A DNA stretch of 16,824 nt from Brevundimonas sp. (lineage in GTDB: Bacteria; Pseudomonadota; Alphaproteobacteria; Caulobacterales; Caulobacteraceae): positions 1-16,824 of the forward strand of contig NZ_JAVHLH010000033.1 of NCBI RefSeq assembly GCF_031082345.1, read 5' to 3'. The notes below the pieces were generated by a model. It ran no database searches. It worked only from the letters and a program-made list of their open reading frames with translations, and was not told where the DNA came from. The first letter of the stretch is position 1. The number at the start of each line of letters is the position of its first letter. Below, in pieces: positions 1 through 7,495 of the stretch. The position numbers and the translations under genes were made by a program.

Positions 1-477
1 CATCGGAAAGCCCTTGCCGAAGGCGTACGCCGCCTCGATCACCGCGCGATAACCGGCCAGATTGGCCTGGGACGACAGGGCGTCCATCACCTGGGCCCGG
101 GAAATCCGCGGCACGAACTCCATGGCGAAGGCGGTGACATTGGCACCGGCCAGCGCCGTCACCGTCTCCTTGTCCCGATACGCATCCAGCAGGGCTGCGA
201 CCACCGCGCCGGGCTTCAGCGCGCTGGTCTCCTGCGCCGTCGGCCCGCGCACCTTCAGCAGAATGTCGGCGCCCGACAGCACCGCCTTGATGTCCTTGGC
301 CACGGTCGCGCCGGCGGCCGCGAAGTCCGCATCGGGAATGGAAGAGCCGGTCCCCGTCCCGGCCTCGACCGTCACGGTCGCGCCGAGGGCGATCAGCTTC
401 TTCACCGTTTCCGGAGTGGCGGCGCAGCGCGTCTCGCCATCACGGCGTTCGCGGGTCACGGCGATGGCGACAGCCAA
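1..477 (-). CDS. pntA: NAD(P) transhydrogenase subunit alpha, N-terminal part (cut by window edge)
   Basis: This is the first 159 codons of the alpha subunit of proton-translocating NAD(P) transhydrogenase, which couples hydride transfer between NADH and NADP+ to proton movement across the inner membrane. What is visible is the start of the NAD(H)-binding alanine dehydrogenase/PNT domain: TRERRDGETR near residue 8, then PRISRAQVMDALSSQANLAG near residue 123, typical of PntA/PntAA. I chose a TTG start at 477-475 because GGAGGG lies 6 nt upstream and the reading begins MAVAIAVTRERR, as the family does. An ATG nearby at about 496 is out of frame. The gene runs off the left edge, so the split-subunit form (PntAA) cannot be told from the fused form. 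A candidate promoter and a repeat element lie upstream. Confidence 0.9.
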   Translation of the reverse strand, partial: MAVAIAVTRERRDGETRCAATPETVKKLIALGATVTVEAGTGTGSSIPDADFAAAGATVAKDIKAVLSGADILLKVRGPTAQETSALKPGAVVAALLDAYRDKETVTALAGANVTAFAMEFVPRISRAQVMDALSSQANLAGYRAVIEAAYAFGKGFPM

Positions 478-509
478 GCGAATCCCTCCGTCATCTCTCG
501 ACCAGGGAA

Positions 510-538
510 CGTTAGGCTTATCCGGGAGGGCCCGTCAA
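510..538 (-). promoter_or_regulatory. Candidate promoter of pntA
   Basis: TTGACGG (538-532) is a perfect match to the Caulobacter-type -35 consensus TTGACGS. The -10 element 14 nt further on, GCCTAACG (517-510), is only a loose match to GCTANAWC. It lies about 33 nt upstream of the TTG start and just downstream of the repeat element. The -10 assignment is uncertain. Confidence 0.4.
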
Positions 539-570
539 AAGGTGACGCAACGGGGTTCAACACTCTCCCG

Positions 571-696
571 CTCATCCCGGCGAAAGCCGGGACCCAGTCC
601 TGTCCAGCGAGACGCCGGCGCCTCAGGACTGTCTATGTGGCAAGCAGCATCCGCCCATCATCCAAAGCACTGGGTCCCGACTTTCGCCGGGATGAG
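571..696. repeat. REP-like intergenic inverted-repeat element
   Basis: Two 28-nt arms, 571-598 and 669-696, are inverted copies with a single mismatch (C versus T at arm position 17). Each arm is itself palindromic: CCCGGCGAAAGCCGGG on the left, with the matching CCCGACTTTCGCCGGG on the right. Flanking bases outside the arms (CAACactCTCCCG and the inverse CAACCCTCCG) are also alike, so the unit is slightly longer. The 70-nt core is not repeated here. Elements with the core TCATCCCGGCGAAAGCCGGGACCC are common between genes in Caulobacterales and sphingomonads. A paired arrangement like this is what a REP doublet mobilised by a RAYT-type transposase would look like. No transposase is in the window. 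Confidence 0.75.
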
Positions 697-706
697 CGGA
701 GGGTTG

Positions 707-961
707 CTAGTGCTTCTTCGAGCGCAGGGCCAGGACGCCGACGACCAGCACGACGAAGGCCGCGATCGCGCCGGCGATGAAGCTGCCGCCCGGCTGGAAC
801 CACAGCAGCAGGAAGACGATGGCGACGGATGTCGCCAGAGACCCCCATTTGGCCAGGCCCATGAACAGGTCGAACGTCGCCGCCTGTTCGCTGATCTCCT
901 GCGAGCCGCGGACGTAGTCGTCGTGCGCGTGGGCGTCGGAGGCGTTGTGCGGGTCGGCCAT
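707..961 (-). CDS. aa3-type cytochrome c oxidase subunit IV (COX4_pro_2 family)
   Basis: This 84-residue inner-membrane protein resembles the small bacterial subunit IV of aa3-type cytochrome c oxidase, an accessory single-helix subunit of the terminal oxidase. The family signature is the stretch around residues 16-39, YVRGSQEISEQAATFDLF followed by a Trp before the membrane segment. Two hydrophobic segments are visible, about 39-55 and 59-79, so it may be a two-helix variant. The tail is basic (RSKKH). There is no strong Shine-Dalgarno, but a very good promoter sits about 30 nt upstream, suggesting transcription independent of the serine hydrolase gene. The other oxidase subunits are not nearby. 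The REP-like element follows its stop codon. Confidence 0.75.
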   Translation of the reverse strand: MADPHNASDAHAHDDYVRGSQEISEQAATFDLFMGLAKWGSLATSVAIVFLLLWFQPGGSFIAGAIAAFVVLVVGVLALRSKKH

Positions 962-995
962 GATCGGGTCCGGGAATCTGAAGGGCGTTGGCGTC

Positions 996-1023
996 CTTAT
1001 AGCGGGGCCGGCCGCGCGCTCAA
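996..1023 (-). promoter_or_regulatory. Promoter of the oxidase subunit IV gene
   Basis: TTGAGC (1023-1018), a 16-nt spacer and TATAAG (1001-996) match the sigma-70 consensus. In Caulobacter terms this is TTGAGCG, 13 nt, then GCTATAAG, 7 of 8 matches to GCTANAWC. Transcription would start near 989, giving a leader of about 28 nt. Confidence 0.6.
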
Positions 1024-1051
1024 GCGGGCGGCGACAATTCGCGCCGGCGCC

Positions 1052-2383
1052 TCAATCGAGCGCCGCCAGCACGTCGCGGGTGAAGGCGATGAAATCGAAG
1101 CGCCGGCCCGCGGGGTCCTCGCCGCGGCGGACGATGACCACCCGCCGGCTGGGCACGATGATCACATACTGGCCGCGGTTGCCGTTGGCCGAGATCGTGT
1201 CCGGCGGCACGCCCTCGCTGTTGTTCATCAGCCAGAAGGTCGCGCCATAGCCCTGGGCGCCGCGCGGCTGCGGACCGGACGGCCTCGAGACGTAGTCCCG
1301 CCAGCCCACGGGCAGCACCCGCACCCCGTCCACCACCCCGTCGTCGACATACAGCTGGCCGAAGCGGGCCAGGTCGCGCGCCGTCGACCACACCTGGCTG
1401 GACAGGACATAGTTGCCGCGCCAATCGGTCTCGGCCCAGGTGTCGTGCATGCCCAGCGTCCGGAACAGTTCGGCCGGCGGGTGGGCGCCAAAGGTCTCCG
1501 CGATGCTCTGCACCGCCAGCAGGGTGTCGTTGTTGGCGTAGCGATAGCGCGCCCCGGGCGGCGCGATCAGCGGCCAGGTCGTCGCCTGCTCGTCCACGCC
1601 GACGCCGCCGAAATAGAGCGCGTCGGTGCGGTTGCCGGCCGTGTCGCTGGTCAGGCCCGAGGCCATGCGCATCAGCTGGTCGAGGGTGATCGCCCCGCGC
1701 GGATCGCCCTCGCGGCTCCAGTCGGCGATGGCGGCGGGCGCGTTCACATCGACCTCGCCGCGCTGGACGGCCGCGCCGATGATCGTCCCGGCCAGCGACT
1801 TGGCCACCGACCATGTCCGCTGCGGCGTGTCCGGGCCGAAGCCGGGCGCGTACCATTCGCCCACCAGCCGGTCGGCCTGCAGTACGACCACGCCCGTGGT
1901 GTTGGCCCCCTCGCCGTAGCCGCCCTCCCGCGCCCGGACCAGCGCGGCCTCGAGGGCGGCCGGGTCGCGGGGGACGCCGATCTCGAAACCGGGCTCCGGT
2001 TGAACCGCCTGCCGCGCCGTTTCGGCGACCCCGTCGGACCAGCCCACCGGCATGATCGAACAGCCCCGGCCGGGGTGCCACACAGCCGTGCGGGGCGGCA
2101 TGGCCTCGTCCCAGGCGACCGAGACGCTGTTCGGCCCCACCTCGGCGGTCATCTCGCGCACCAGCGGGTCCAGTTCGGGATAGATCCCGACCAGTTCGTT
2201 GGCCTCGACGCTCCCGACCGTGCGGGATCCGCCGGCGGCCTCGGCGTTCTTCACGGCGCCGCAGACCATCAGGGCCTTGTAGCCGGCCGCCATCGCCCGG
2301 GTCGCGGGCGTCGGCTCCGGCGGCGTCTGGGCGGCCGCCGGCAGGGCGAAAGCGACGGCGGCGGCGAGGATCAGGAGGCGCAT
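1052..2383 (-). CDS. Serine hydrolase, beta-lactamase (class C/esterase) fold, exported
   Basis: This 443-residue protein has an N-terminal signal peptide (residues 1-19, cleavage after AAA or AAQ), so it is probably periplasmic. The catalytic core resembles the class C beta-lactamase/penicillin-binding-protein-like esterase family. It has the nucleophile motif S192-V-A-K195 (within TWSVAKSLAG) and the second motif Y282-A-N284. A glycine-rich stretch GNRGQYVI at about 401-408 takes the place of the KTG motif. Such proteins hydrolyse esters, amides or D-amino-acid peptides. The substrate cannot be told from sequence, and calling it an antibiotic-resistance enzyme would not be justified. The 150-residue region before the SxxK motif is longer than usual and unassigned. 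It starts 36 nt after the stop codon of the M3 peptidase gene, so the two may be cotranscribed. No clear Shine-Dalgarno is seen. Confidence 0.85.
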   Translation of the reverse strand: MRLLILAAAVAFALPAAAQTPPEPTPATRAMAAGYKALMVCGAVKNAEAAGGSRTVGSVEANELVGIYPELDPLVREMTAEVGPNSVSVAWDEAMPPRTAVWHPGRGCSIMPVGWSDGVAETARQAVQPEPGFEIGVPRDPAALEAALVRAREGGYGEGANTTGVVVLQADRLVGEWYAPGFGPDTPQRTWSVAKSLAGTIIGAAVQRGEVDVNAPAAIADWSREGDPRGAITLDQLMRMASGLTSDTAGNRTDALYFGGVGVDEQATTWPLIAPPGARYRYANNDTLLAVQSIAETFGAHPPAELFRTLGMHDTWAETDWRGNYVLSSQVWSTARDLARFGQLYVDDGVVDGVRVLPVGWRDYVSRPSGPQPRGAQGYGATFWLMNNSEGVPPDTISANGNRGQYVIIVPSRRVVIVRRGEDPAGRRFDFIAFTRDVLAALD

Positions 2384-2419
2384 GCCGGGACGCTCGCCCG
2401 GCCACGCCGGCCCGTCAAC

Positions 2420-4222
2420 TCAGACCAGCGCCTCGAACCGGTCGATCAGCCCCTCCAGCCGCTTCGTGCCGATGGTCCAGAAGGTCGGGTCGCGCGGGTT
2501 CAGGCCGAACGGCGCCAGGGCCTCGACGTAGCCCTTCGACCCGCCCCCCGCGAGCAGCTCGCGATACAGCGGCGTGAAGCCCTCGGGATCCCTGGCCCGC
2601 GTCTCCATCAGCGCCGCCACCAGCAGATCTCCGAAGGCATAGGCGTAGACGTAGAAGGGCGAGTGCACGAAGTGGCTGACATAGCTCCACCAGTGCTCAT
2701 AGCCGGGGTTCAGCGTCACCGACGGCCCGAGCGACCCGCCCATCTCCTCCAGCCACAGGGCGCTGATCCGCTCGACGGAGACTTCACCCGCCGCCCGCTC
2801 GTCGTGGAAGCGGGTCTCGAAGCGGTGGAAGGCGATCTGGCGGATCACCGTGTTCAGCCCGTCCTCGATCCGCCCGGCCAGCAGGCCGCGCTGCTCGGCC
2901 TTCGGCGCGGTCTTCAGCAAGCGGTCGAAGGTCAACCCCTCGGCGAAGATCGAGGCGGTCTCGGCCAGGGTCAGCGGCGTGTCGGCCAGCAGACTCCCCT
3001 GCCCCGCCGCCAGCGTCTGGTGCACCCCATGGCCCAGCTCATGCGCCAGCGTCAGCACGTCCCGGCGCTCGCCCATCCAGTTCAGGAAGACATAGGGATG
3101 CCGGTCCGAGGTCACCGGATGGGCGTAGGCCCCCGACTGTTTCCCAGGCCGCGCCCGGCCGTCGATCCACGGCCTGTCGAAGAAGCCCTGCGCCCGGTCG
3201 GCGAACTCGGCGCCGAGGTCCGAGAAGCTTTCCAGCACCAGTTCGCGGCCCTGCGCCCAGTCGTAGCCGCGCGGGGCGGTCGTCTCGATCGGAGCGTTGC
3301 GGTCCCACTGGTCCAGCTTCGCCTTGCCCATGGCCTTGGCCTTGAGCGCATAATAGCGGTGCGACAGGCGCGGATAGGCGGCCGCGACCGCCTCGGCCAT
3401 GGCGTCGACCGCCTCGCCGTCGACCTCATTGGCCAGATGGCGGCTGTCGGCGGGTCGCTTGAAACCGCGCCACCGGCCTTCCAGAGCATGGTCGGCGGCC
3501 ACGGTGTTGAGCACCAGCGCCATGGTCTGCACCCGCGCCGCCAGCGCCTCGTTCAGGCCCTCGGCCGCCGATTTGCGTTTCGCCGCCTTCGGGTCCGACA
3601 GCCGGTTCAGCGCCTCCGACAGGGTCAGTTCGTCCTTGCCGGCCTTGACCTTCATCGCCGCCAGGGTCTCGTCGAACAGGCGCGGCCACTGGGCGCTGAT
3701 CGGACCGCGCTCGGCCAGGAAGGTCTCCAGTTCGTGCGACAGCTCGTGCGGCTTCATCGCCCGCACCCGCCGCAGCCACGGCCGCCAGCGCGCGGCGGCG
3801 GGCGAGGCGGTGAGGGCGGCGTCGATCTCGGCCTCCTCCAGCTGGTTGATCTCGAGTGTGACCCATACGGTCGGGGTGGCGATGACGGTGATCTTCTCGC
3901 GCACCGTCGCCTCGAAGCCCTGCGCGCCAGCGTCGTTGCGGTCGGTCGAGGCGGCGAGGAAAGCGTAGGCCCCGAGCCCGCCCAGCAGATCGGACGCCTG
4001 TTCGTACCGGCTCACCGCCCGGTCCAGCCGTTCGCCCAGCACGGCCGCGTCCGCCTTCGCCGCCACCAGCCGCCCCTGCAGGGCGTTGAGCTCCCCGACC
4101 AGGGCGCGGGCGCGCTCGAGGTCGGCCTCGATGCGCGGGTCCTCGCGCGAGGCGTACAGGTCGGTCAGGTCCCACAGCGGGGCTTCGGTCGGATCGGCGG
4201 GGGTCTGGAAGGGTGCGTTCAT
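2420..4222 (-). CDS. M3 family oligoendopeptidase (PepF-type)
   Basis: This is a zinc oligopeptidase of about 600 residues that cleaves short peptides in the cytoplasm. The zinc site is H394-E-L-G-H398, with a glutamate about 23 residues later (E421, in LAETASIFAE) as third ligand, the arrangement that defines family M3. The C-terminal substrate-binding region HSPFYVYAYAFGDLL (from about 520) is typical. Its length fits PepF, and no signal peptide is present. I chose the ATG at 4222 because the protein then begins MNAPF like its homologues. A GGAGGG motif lies only 1 nt before this ATG, which is tighter than ideal. An in-frame TTG at 4258 would add 12 residues (MRRSARDPTTEG) and has no better ribosome-binding site. 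It is divergent from the DUF1203 gene, with 99 nt between starts. Confidence 0.9.
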   Translation of the reverse strand: MNAPFQTPADPTEAPLWDLTDLYASREDPRIEADLERARALVGELNALQGRLVAAKADAAVLGERLDRAVSRYEQASDLLGGLGAYAFLAASTDRNDAGAQGFEATVREKITVIATPTVWVTLEINQLEEAEIDAALTASPAAARWRPWLRRVRAMKPHELSHELETFLAERGPISAQWPRLFDETLAAMKVKAGKDELTLSEALNRLSDPKAAKRKSAAEGLNEALAARVQTMALVLNTVAADHALEGRWRGFKRPADSRHLANEVDGEAVDAMAEAVAAAYPRLSHRYYALKAKAMGKAKLDQWDRNAPIETTAPRGYDWAQGRELVLESFSDLGAEFADRAQGFFDRPWIDGRARPGKQSGAYAHPVTSDRHPYVFLNWMGERRDVLTLAHELGHGVHQTLAAGQGSLLADTPLTLAETASIFAEGLTFDRLLKTAPKAEQRGLLAGRIEDGLNTVIRQIAFHRFETRFHDERAAGEVSVERISALWLEEMGGSLGPSVTLNPGYEHWWSYVSHFVHSPFYVYAYAFGDLLVAALMETRARDPEGFTPLYRELLAGGGSKGYVEALAPFGLNPRDPTFWTIGTKRLEGLIDRFEALV

Positions 4223-4321
4223 ACCCTCCGTTGTGGGGTCGCGCGCGCTCCGGCGCAACGGCCGAAAGCCGCCAGACGCCCGGCGCGGCGCCTGTCACAT
4301 CGGCGGCGAAGGAGACCCACG

Positions 4322-4792
4322 ATGAGCTTTCGCATCCACGCCCTGCCCCTGGCGCCGTTTCAGCCCCTGTTCGCCCTCGACGACGATGCGCTGCTGGAGA
4401 TCGGCGCGCGACGGATGGTCGCCGACGCCCCGCACGCCGCGCCCTGCCGGGTCAGCCTGGCCGATGCGGAGCCCGGCGAGCGGCTGATCCTGCTCAACCA
4501 CCGCCATCTCGAGGCCGCCGCCAGCCCCTATCGGAGCCAAGGCCCGATCTTCGTGCGCGAAGCCGCCGTCGAGGCGGCGCCGGCGGCCGGTGAGATTCCG
4601 GACATGCTGGCGCGGCGCCTGCTGTCCGCCCGCGCCTATGACGCCGACTGGATGATGACCGACGCCGATGTGGTCGAGGGCCGCGATCTGGCCGGACGGC
4701 TGGCGGGCTGGTTCGCCGATCCGGCGGTCTCGACCATCCACCTGCACACGGCGCGACGCGGCTGCTTCCTGGCCATGGCCGAAAGGGCCTGA
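4322..4792 (+). CDS. DUF1203 domain-containing protein
   Basis: This 156-residue soluble protein matches the DUF1203 family throughout: an N-terminal FRIHALPLAPFQPLFALDDD stretch, then a PCRVSLADAEPGERLILLNH region (41-60) and the conserved SPYRSQGPIFVRE motif (68-80). The C-terminus carries a DADWMMTDADVVEG stretch and ends near HLHTARRGCFLA. The family's biochemical function is unknown and I do not propose one. The ATG at 4322 has a clean AAGGAG ribosome-binding site about 8 nt upstream. It is the only complete plus-strand gene in the window. Its stop is 9 nt from the stop of the convergent NUDIX gene. It can appear as the tail of a 1576-codon open frame reaching back to base 62, but the upstream part of that frame is antisense to other genes. 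Confidence 0.88.
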   Translation: MSFRIHALPLAPFQPLFALDDDALLEIGARRMVADAPHAAPCRVSLADAEPGERLILLNHRHLEAAASPYRSQGPIFVREAAVEAAPAAGEIPDMLARRLLSARAYDADWMMTDADVVEGRDLAGRLAGWFADPAVSTIHLHTARRGCFLAMAERA

Positions 4793-4801
4793 CCGGGCGG
4801 C

Positions 4802-5338
4802 TCAGATACCCAGCCACCGCCGCCAAAAGCCCCTCGCTGAAGCGGACGCCGACGCCCCTTTCACGGATTTCTCGCGGGGCGGGGACGACGGCGGGTCGCC
4901 TGCAGGAACGAAGTTGGCAATCAGCGTCTGCAGATCAGGCTCTTCGACCATCTGCGCCGCCACGTCGCGCGGCAGCCAGGCGCGCTCCCGTTCCGCCCGC
5001 TCCTGCCAATCGGCGTGTTCGATGGTCACCTCAAGTCCGTACAGGTCGACCGTGCACCAGCGCGACGCGCGACGCTTCAGCACCTTCAGATAGCGGAAGC
5101 TGCCCAGCGGCCGGTCGCCGACCACGCCCTCGACGCCCGCTTCCTCCAGCGCCTCCAGCGCCGCCGCCTCGGCGTCCGTCTTGCCGGACATGCGGCCGCC
5201 CTTGGGGGTCACCCATCGCCGCGTTTCGCGCGAGGTGACGAGCAGGATTTCGACGCCCTCGGTCCCGCGCCGCCACGGCAGGGCCGCGACCTGGCGCCGC
5301 TCTGCGGGCTGGGTGCGGGCGAGGGTCTTGGTCGTCAA
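4802..5338 (-). CDS. NUDIX hydrolase (DIPP/Aps1-like group)
   Basis: This 178-residue cytoplasmic pyrophosphohydrolase has the NUDIX fold. The NUDIX box spans residues 47-69, from the GG after TPK to EEAGV. The metal-binding glutamates E62, E65 and E66 and the G68-V69 pair are kept. Two usual positions differ: the first box Glu is K53 and the Arg before E62 is L61. The TPKGG lead-in and this box are typical of the group related to diadenosine/diphosphoinositol polyphosphate hydrolases in alphaproteobacteria, so the substrate may be a dinucleoside polyphosphate or a similar compound. That is inference. The last 30 residues are low-complexity (PPSSPPREK, ASASASARG) and end WRRWLGI. It is convergent with the DUF1203 gene. 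Confidence 0.88.
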   Translation of the reverse strand: MTTKTLARTQPAERRQVAALPWRRGTEGVEILLVTSRETRRWVTPKGGRMSGKTDAEAAALEALEEAGVEGVVGDRPLGSFRYLKVLKRRASRWCTVDLYGLEVTIEHADWQERAERERAWLPRDVAAQMVEEPDLQTLIANFVPAGDPPSSPPREKSVKGASASASARGFWRRWLGI

Positions 5339-5487
5339 ATCAGGAAGGCTCCGCCGATCCGGAGGCGCAGGCCCCGATGGCGAAGCGCCAGGGAATCCTG
5401 CGACACCCGTGTCCGGTCAGTCCCGCGTCTGGCCGGGCGCGTCAACCCGTCTGAACACGGAAGATTTTCGCCGGCGCGGTTTCGCGG

Positions 5488-5994
5488 TCAGCGGAACGGC
5501 TTGGTCGCCGCGTCGCCGAGCGCCTCGCAGTCGAAGCGGATGCAGAACTTCTCCATCAAGGCCGTCATCCGCGGGATCAGCAGCGGCATCATGATTTGCT
5601 GGGCTTCATAATTCAGATCGACCTGCTTGCGGACGAGCGACCGGCCGACGGGCGACTCATAGAAGCCGATCGCGGCCTCCAGCTCCGGCACGGTGAAATT
5701 ATCGGCCACATTGTCGCGCAGCTGGACGATGGTCTCGTCGACCACTTCGGCGAGCATCTCGCCCAGGCTTTCGGTCATCCAGGCGCGCTGGTCGGCGGGC
5801 AGGCCGGAACCGCTGTAGCCCTCCTCCATCTGCCGCCGCATCTGTTTCAGCACGTCGCCGCCCTGGGTCAGTTCCAGATAGCGTTCGGCGAGGTTCAGAT
5901 GATTCTCCCGCGCGGGATCGGGCGCGTCCTGGGCGAAGGCCGGCCCGGTGGAGACCGCCAGCGTGGCGGCGACGATGACGGCGATGAAACGCAT
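5488..5994 (-). CDS. DUF2059 domain-containing exported protein
   Basis: This 168-residue protein has a clear signal peptide (residues 1-21, cleavage after AFA), so it should be periplasmic. The mature part is helical and matches DUF2059: LAERYLELTQGGDVLKQM near 35-52 and the signature FTVPELEAAIGFYESPVGRS (100-119). The family has no established biochemical activity. Two cysteines near the end (C151 and C156) could form a disulfide. The ATG at 5994 follows a G-rich ribosome-binding stretch (AGGGGGGA). The gene lies just after the rplA terminator and is read in the same direction, so it is probably a separate transcription unit, though I see no convincing promoter in the 56 nt between them. 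Confidence 0.85.
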   Translation of the reverse strand: MRFIAVIVAATLAVSTGPAFAQDAPDPARENHLNLAERYLELTQGGDVLKQMRRQMEEGYSGSGLPADQRAWMTESLGEMLAEVVDETIVQLRDNVADNFTVPELEAAIGFYESPVGRSLVRKQVDLNYEAQQIMMPLLIPRMTALMEKFCIRFDCEALGDAATKPFR

Positions 5995-6047
5995 GGTTGT
6001 CCCCCCTGAAGGTCCCCTACCCTCGCCCCGGCGACGGAGCCACGCAA

Positions 6048-6083
6048 ATGAAAACGGCGGCGGAGATCGCTCTCCGCCGCCGC
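6048..6083 (-). terminator. Intrinsic terminator of the rplK-rplA unit
   Basis: A perfect 12-bp stem (6055-6066 with 6071-6082, arms CGGCGGCGGAGA and complement) with a 4-nt loop is followed on the minus strand by TTTTCATTTG. It lies 24 nt after the rplA stop codon and separates rplA from the DUF2059 gene. Confidence 0.9.
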
Positions 6084-6106
6084 AGTTCCGATAGTTCGAA
6101 GACCGA

Positions 6107-6796
6107 TCAGGCGCCCAGCGAGGCCGGGTCGATCTTGAAGCCGGGGCCCATGGTGGACGACAGGCTGATCCGCTTGACGTAGGTGCCCTTGGCGCCGGCC
6201 GGCTTGGCCCGGGTCAGGGCGTCGACGAACGCCTTGACGTTGGCTTCCAGCGCGGCCTGGTCGAACGAGGCCTTGCCGATGCCGGCGTGAACGATGCCCG
6301 CCTTTTCGACGCGGAACTCGACGGCGCCGCCCTTGGCGTCCTTGACCGCCTGGCCGACGTTCGGGGTCACGGTGCCGACCTTCGGGTTCGGCATCAGGCC
6401 GCGCGGGCCCAGCACCTTACCCAGACGGCCGACCAGGGCCATCATGTCCGGCGAGGCGATGACCCGGTCGAACTCCATGAAGCCGCCGTTGATCTTCTCG
6501 TACAGATCCTCGGCGCCGACGTGCTCGGCCCCGGCCGCGCGGGCTTCGTCAGCCTTGGCGTCCTTGGCGAAGACGGCGACGCGGACGTCACGGCCGGTGC
6601 CCGAGGGCAGGTTGACCACGCCGCGGACCTGCTGGTCGGCGTGACGCGGGTCGACGCCCAAGTTGACGGCGATCTCGATCGACTCGTCGAACTTGGCCGA
6701 GGCGTTGTCCTTGACGGCCTTGATGGCGTCGGCGAACGGCAGATCGACCGTCACGTCGCCGGTGCGGGCCTTGAAGCGCTTGGTTTGCTTGGCCAT
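6107..6796 (-). CDS. rplA: 50S ribosomal protein L1
   Basis: L1 binds the mobile L1 stalk of 23S rRNA and helps release deacylated tRNA from the E site. In many bacteria it also represses translation of its own operon by binding the mRNA. The 229-residue length is standard. The RNA-binding signature [18 protein letters not shown] is present near residues 130-147, and the N-terminus MAKQTKRFK is typical. It starts 4 nt after the rplK stop, so the two are translationally close and certainly cotranscribed. A strong terminator follows, and rplJ and rplL, the usual next genes in many bacteria, are absent. Confidence 0.98.
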   Translation of the reverse strand: MAKQTKRFKARTGDVTVDLPFADAIKAVKDNASAKFDESIEIAVNLGVDPRHADQQVRGVVNLPSGTGRDVRVAVFAKDAKADEARAAGAEHVGAEDLYEKINGGFMEFDRVIASPDMMALVGRLGKVLGPRGLMPNPKVGTVTPNVGQAVKDAKGGAVEFRVEKAGIVHAGIGKASFDQAALEANVKAFVDALTRAKPAGAKGTYVKRISLSSTMGPGFKIDPASLGA

Positions 6797-6800
6797 GTGC

Positions 6801-7232
6801 TTAGCCCTCCACGACGTTGAGGCCCATGGCGCGAGCCGAGCCTTCGATGATCTTGGTCGCCGCGTCCAGGTCGTTGGCGTTCAGATCCTTCATCTTCTTT
6901 TCAGCGATCTCGCGCAGCTGGGTGCGGGAAATCTTGCCGGCCACTTCGCGGCCCGTCATCTTCGAGCCCGAGGTGATCCCGGCGGCCTGCTTGATGTAGT
7001 GGGTCGCGGGCGGGGTCTTGGTGACGAAGGTGAAGCTCTTGTCCTGGTAGACGGTGATCACCGTCGGCAGGGGCGTGCCCTTCACTTCCTTCTCGGTGCG
7101 GGCGTTGAACTCCTTGACGAAGCCCATGATGTTGACGCCGCGTTGACCCAGAGCAGGGCCGATCGGGGGCGACGGCGTGGCGTTGCCCGCGGGCACCTGC
7201 AGCTTGATGTAGCCGAGAATCTTCTTGGCCAT
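6801..7232 (-). CDS. rplK: 50S ribosomal protein L11
   Basis: L11 sits at the base of the GTPase-associated centre of the large subunit, where elongation factors act and where RelA senses stalled ribosomes. The 143-residue length is standard. The N-terminal proline-rich segment [20 protein letters not shown] (17-36), the region linked to thiostrepton action, is intact, and the C-terminal rRNA-binding domain (about 70-143) includes [14 protein letters not shown]. The ribosome-binding site is AGGAGAGA, close to the ATG at 7232. It is the first gene of the rplK-rplA unit, with its own candidate promoter and leader structure upstream. Confidence 0.98.
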   Translation of the reverse strand: MAKKILGYIKLQVPAGNATPSPPIGPALGQRGVNIMGFVKEFNARTEKEVKGTPLPTVITVYQDKSFTFVTKTPPATHYIKQAAGITSGSKMTGREVAGKISRTQLREIAEKKMKDLNANDLDAATKIIEGSARAMGLNVVEG

Positions 7233-7277
7233 TGGTCTCTCCTGACTGTGGCCCTGAACTCAATCAGGACCGGTGAG

Positions 7278-7328
7278 CCGTGGTCGTGGCATGGCTGCCT
7301 CCCACGGATTTATGCGGGCGAACCCGCA
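7278..7328 (-). promoter_or_regulatory. Structured rplK leader, candidate L1-binding site
   Basis: In the transcript a TGCGGG-TTCG-CCCGCA hairpin (7313-7328) is followed by an outer stem CCGTGG/CCACGG (7302-7307 with 7278-7283). The outer stem encloses an inner GGCA/TGCC hairpin and unequal internal loops (GA against ACGA). The GTGGGAGGC...ACCAC pattern resembles the 23S rRNA region at the base of the L1 stalk. L1 autoregulation of rplK-rplA through an rRNA-like leader is established in other bacteria. Assigning that role here is inference. Confidence 0.5.
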
Positions 7329-7350
7329 CCGCCCCTCAGAGCGAGGCGCG

Positions 7351-7379
7351 CGTGTAGCGGATACGGGGCGAAAAGGCAA
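7351..7379 (-). promoter_or_regulatory. Candidate rplK promoter
   Basis: TTGCCTT (7379-7373), 14 nt, then GCTACACG (7358-7351), 6 of 8 matches to the Caulobacter -10 consensus GCTANAWC. The -35 overlaps the T-rich end of the nusG terminator. Transcription would start near 7344, giving a leader of about 110 nt containing the two hairpins. Two further GCTACA boxes lie upstream (7467-7460, a full GCTACATC match, and near 7481-7474) but lack a well-spaced -35. Confidence 0.4.
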
Positions 7380-7402
7380 ACGGCGGCCCGTGAAGGCCGC
7401 CG
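7368..7402 (-). terminator. Intrinsic terminator after nusG
   Basis: An 8-bp stem CGGCGGCC/GGCCGCCG (7381-7388 with 7395-7402) with a 6-nt loop is followed on the minus strand by TTTGCCTTTTCG. It lies about 95 nt after the nusG stop. The interrupted T run suggests that some read-through into rplK is possible. Confidence 0.65.
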
Positions 7403-7495
7403 CTGCGAGGATGTACCGTATGTGCCGTTTGTCGACGGTGTCGCGAGAGCGGTGTCGCGGATGTAGCGCCCGAAATGTAGCGGGTCGGAATCGAC

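Noticed and set aside
1052..2383. Antibiotic-resistance beta-lactamase
   Set aside because: It has SxxK and YxN motifs but no clear KTG, and it carries a long N-terminal region. The family includes many esterases and peptidases, so resistance cannot be claimed.
62..4321. Plus-strand open frame of 1576 codons from 62 to 4792
   Set aside because: Only its last 156 codons (from 4322) are a real gene. The rest is antisense to the oxidase subunit, serine hydrolase and M3 peptidase genes and crosses the repeat element. Its Arg/Gly/Ala/His-rich composition is typical of a GC-rich shadow frame.
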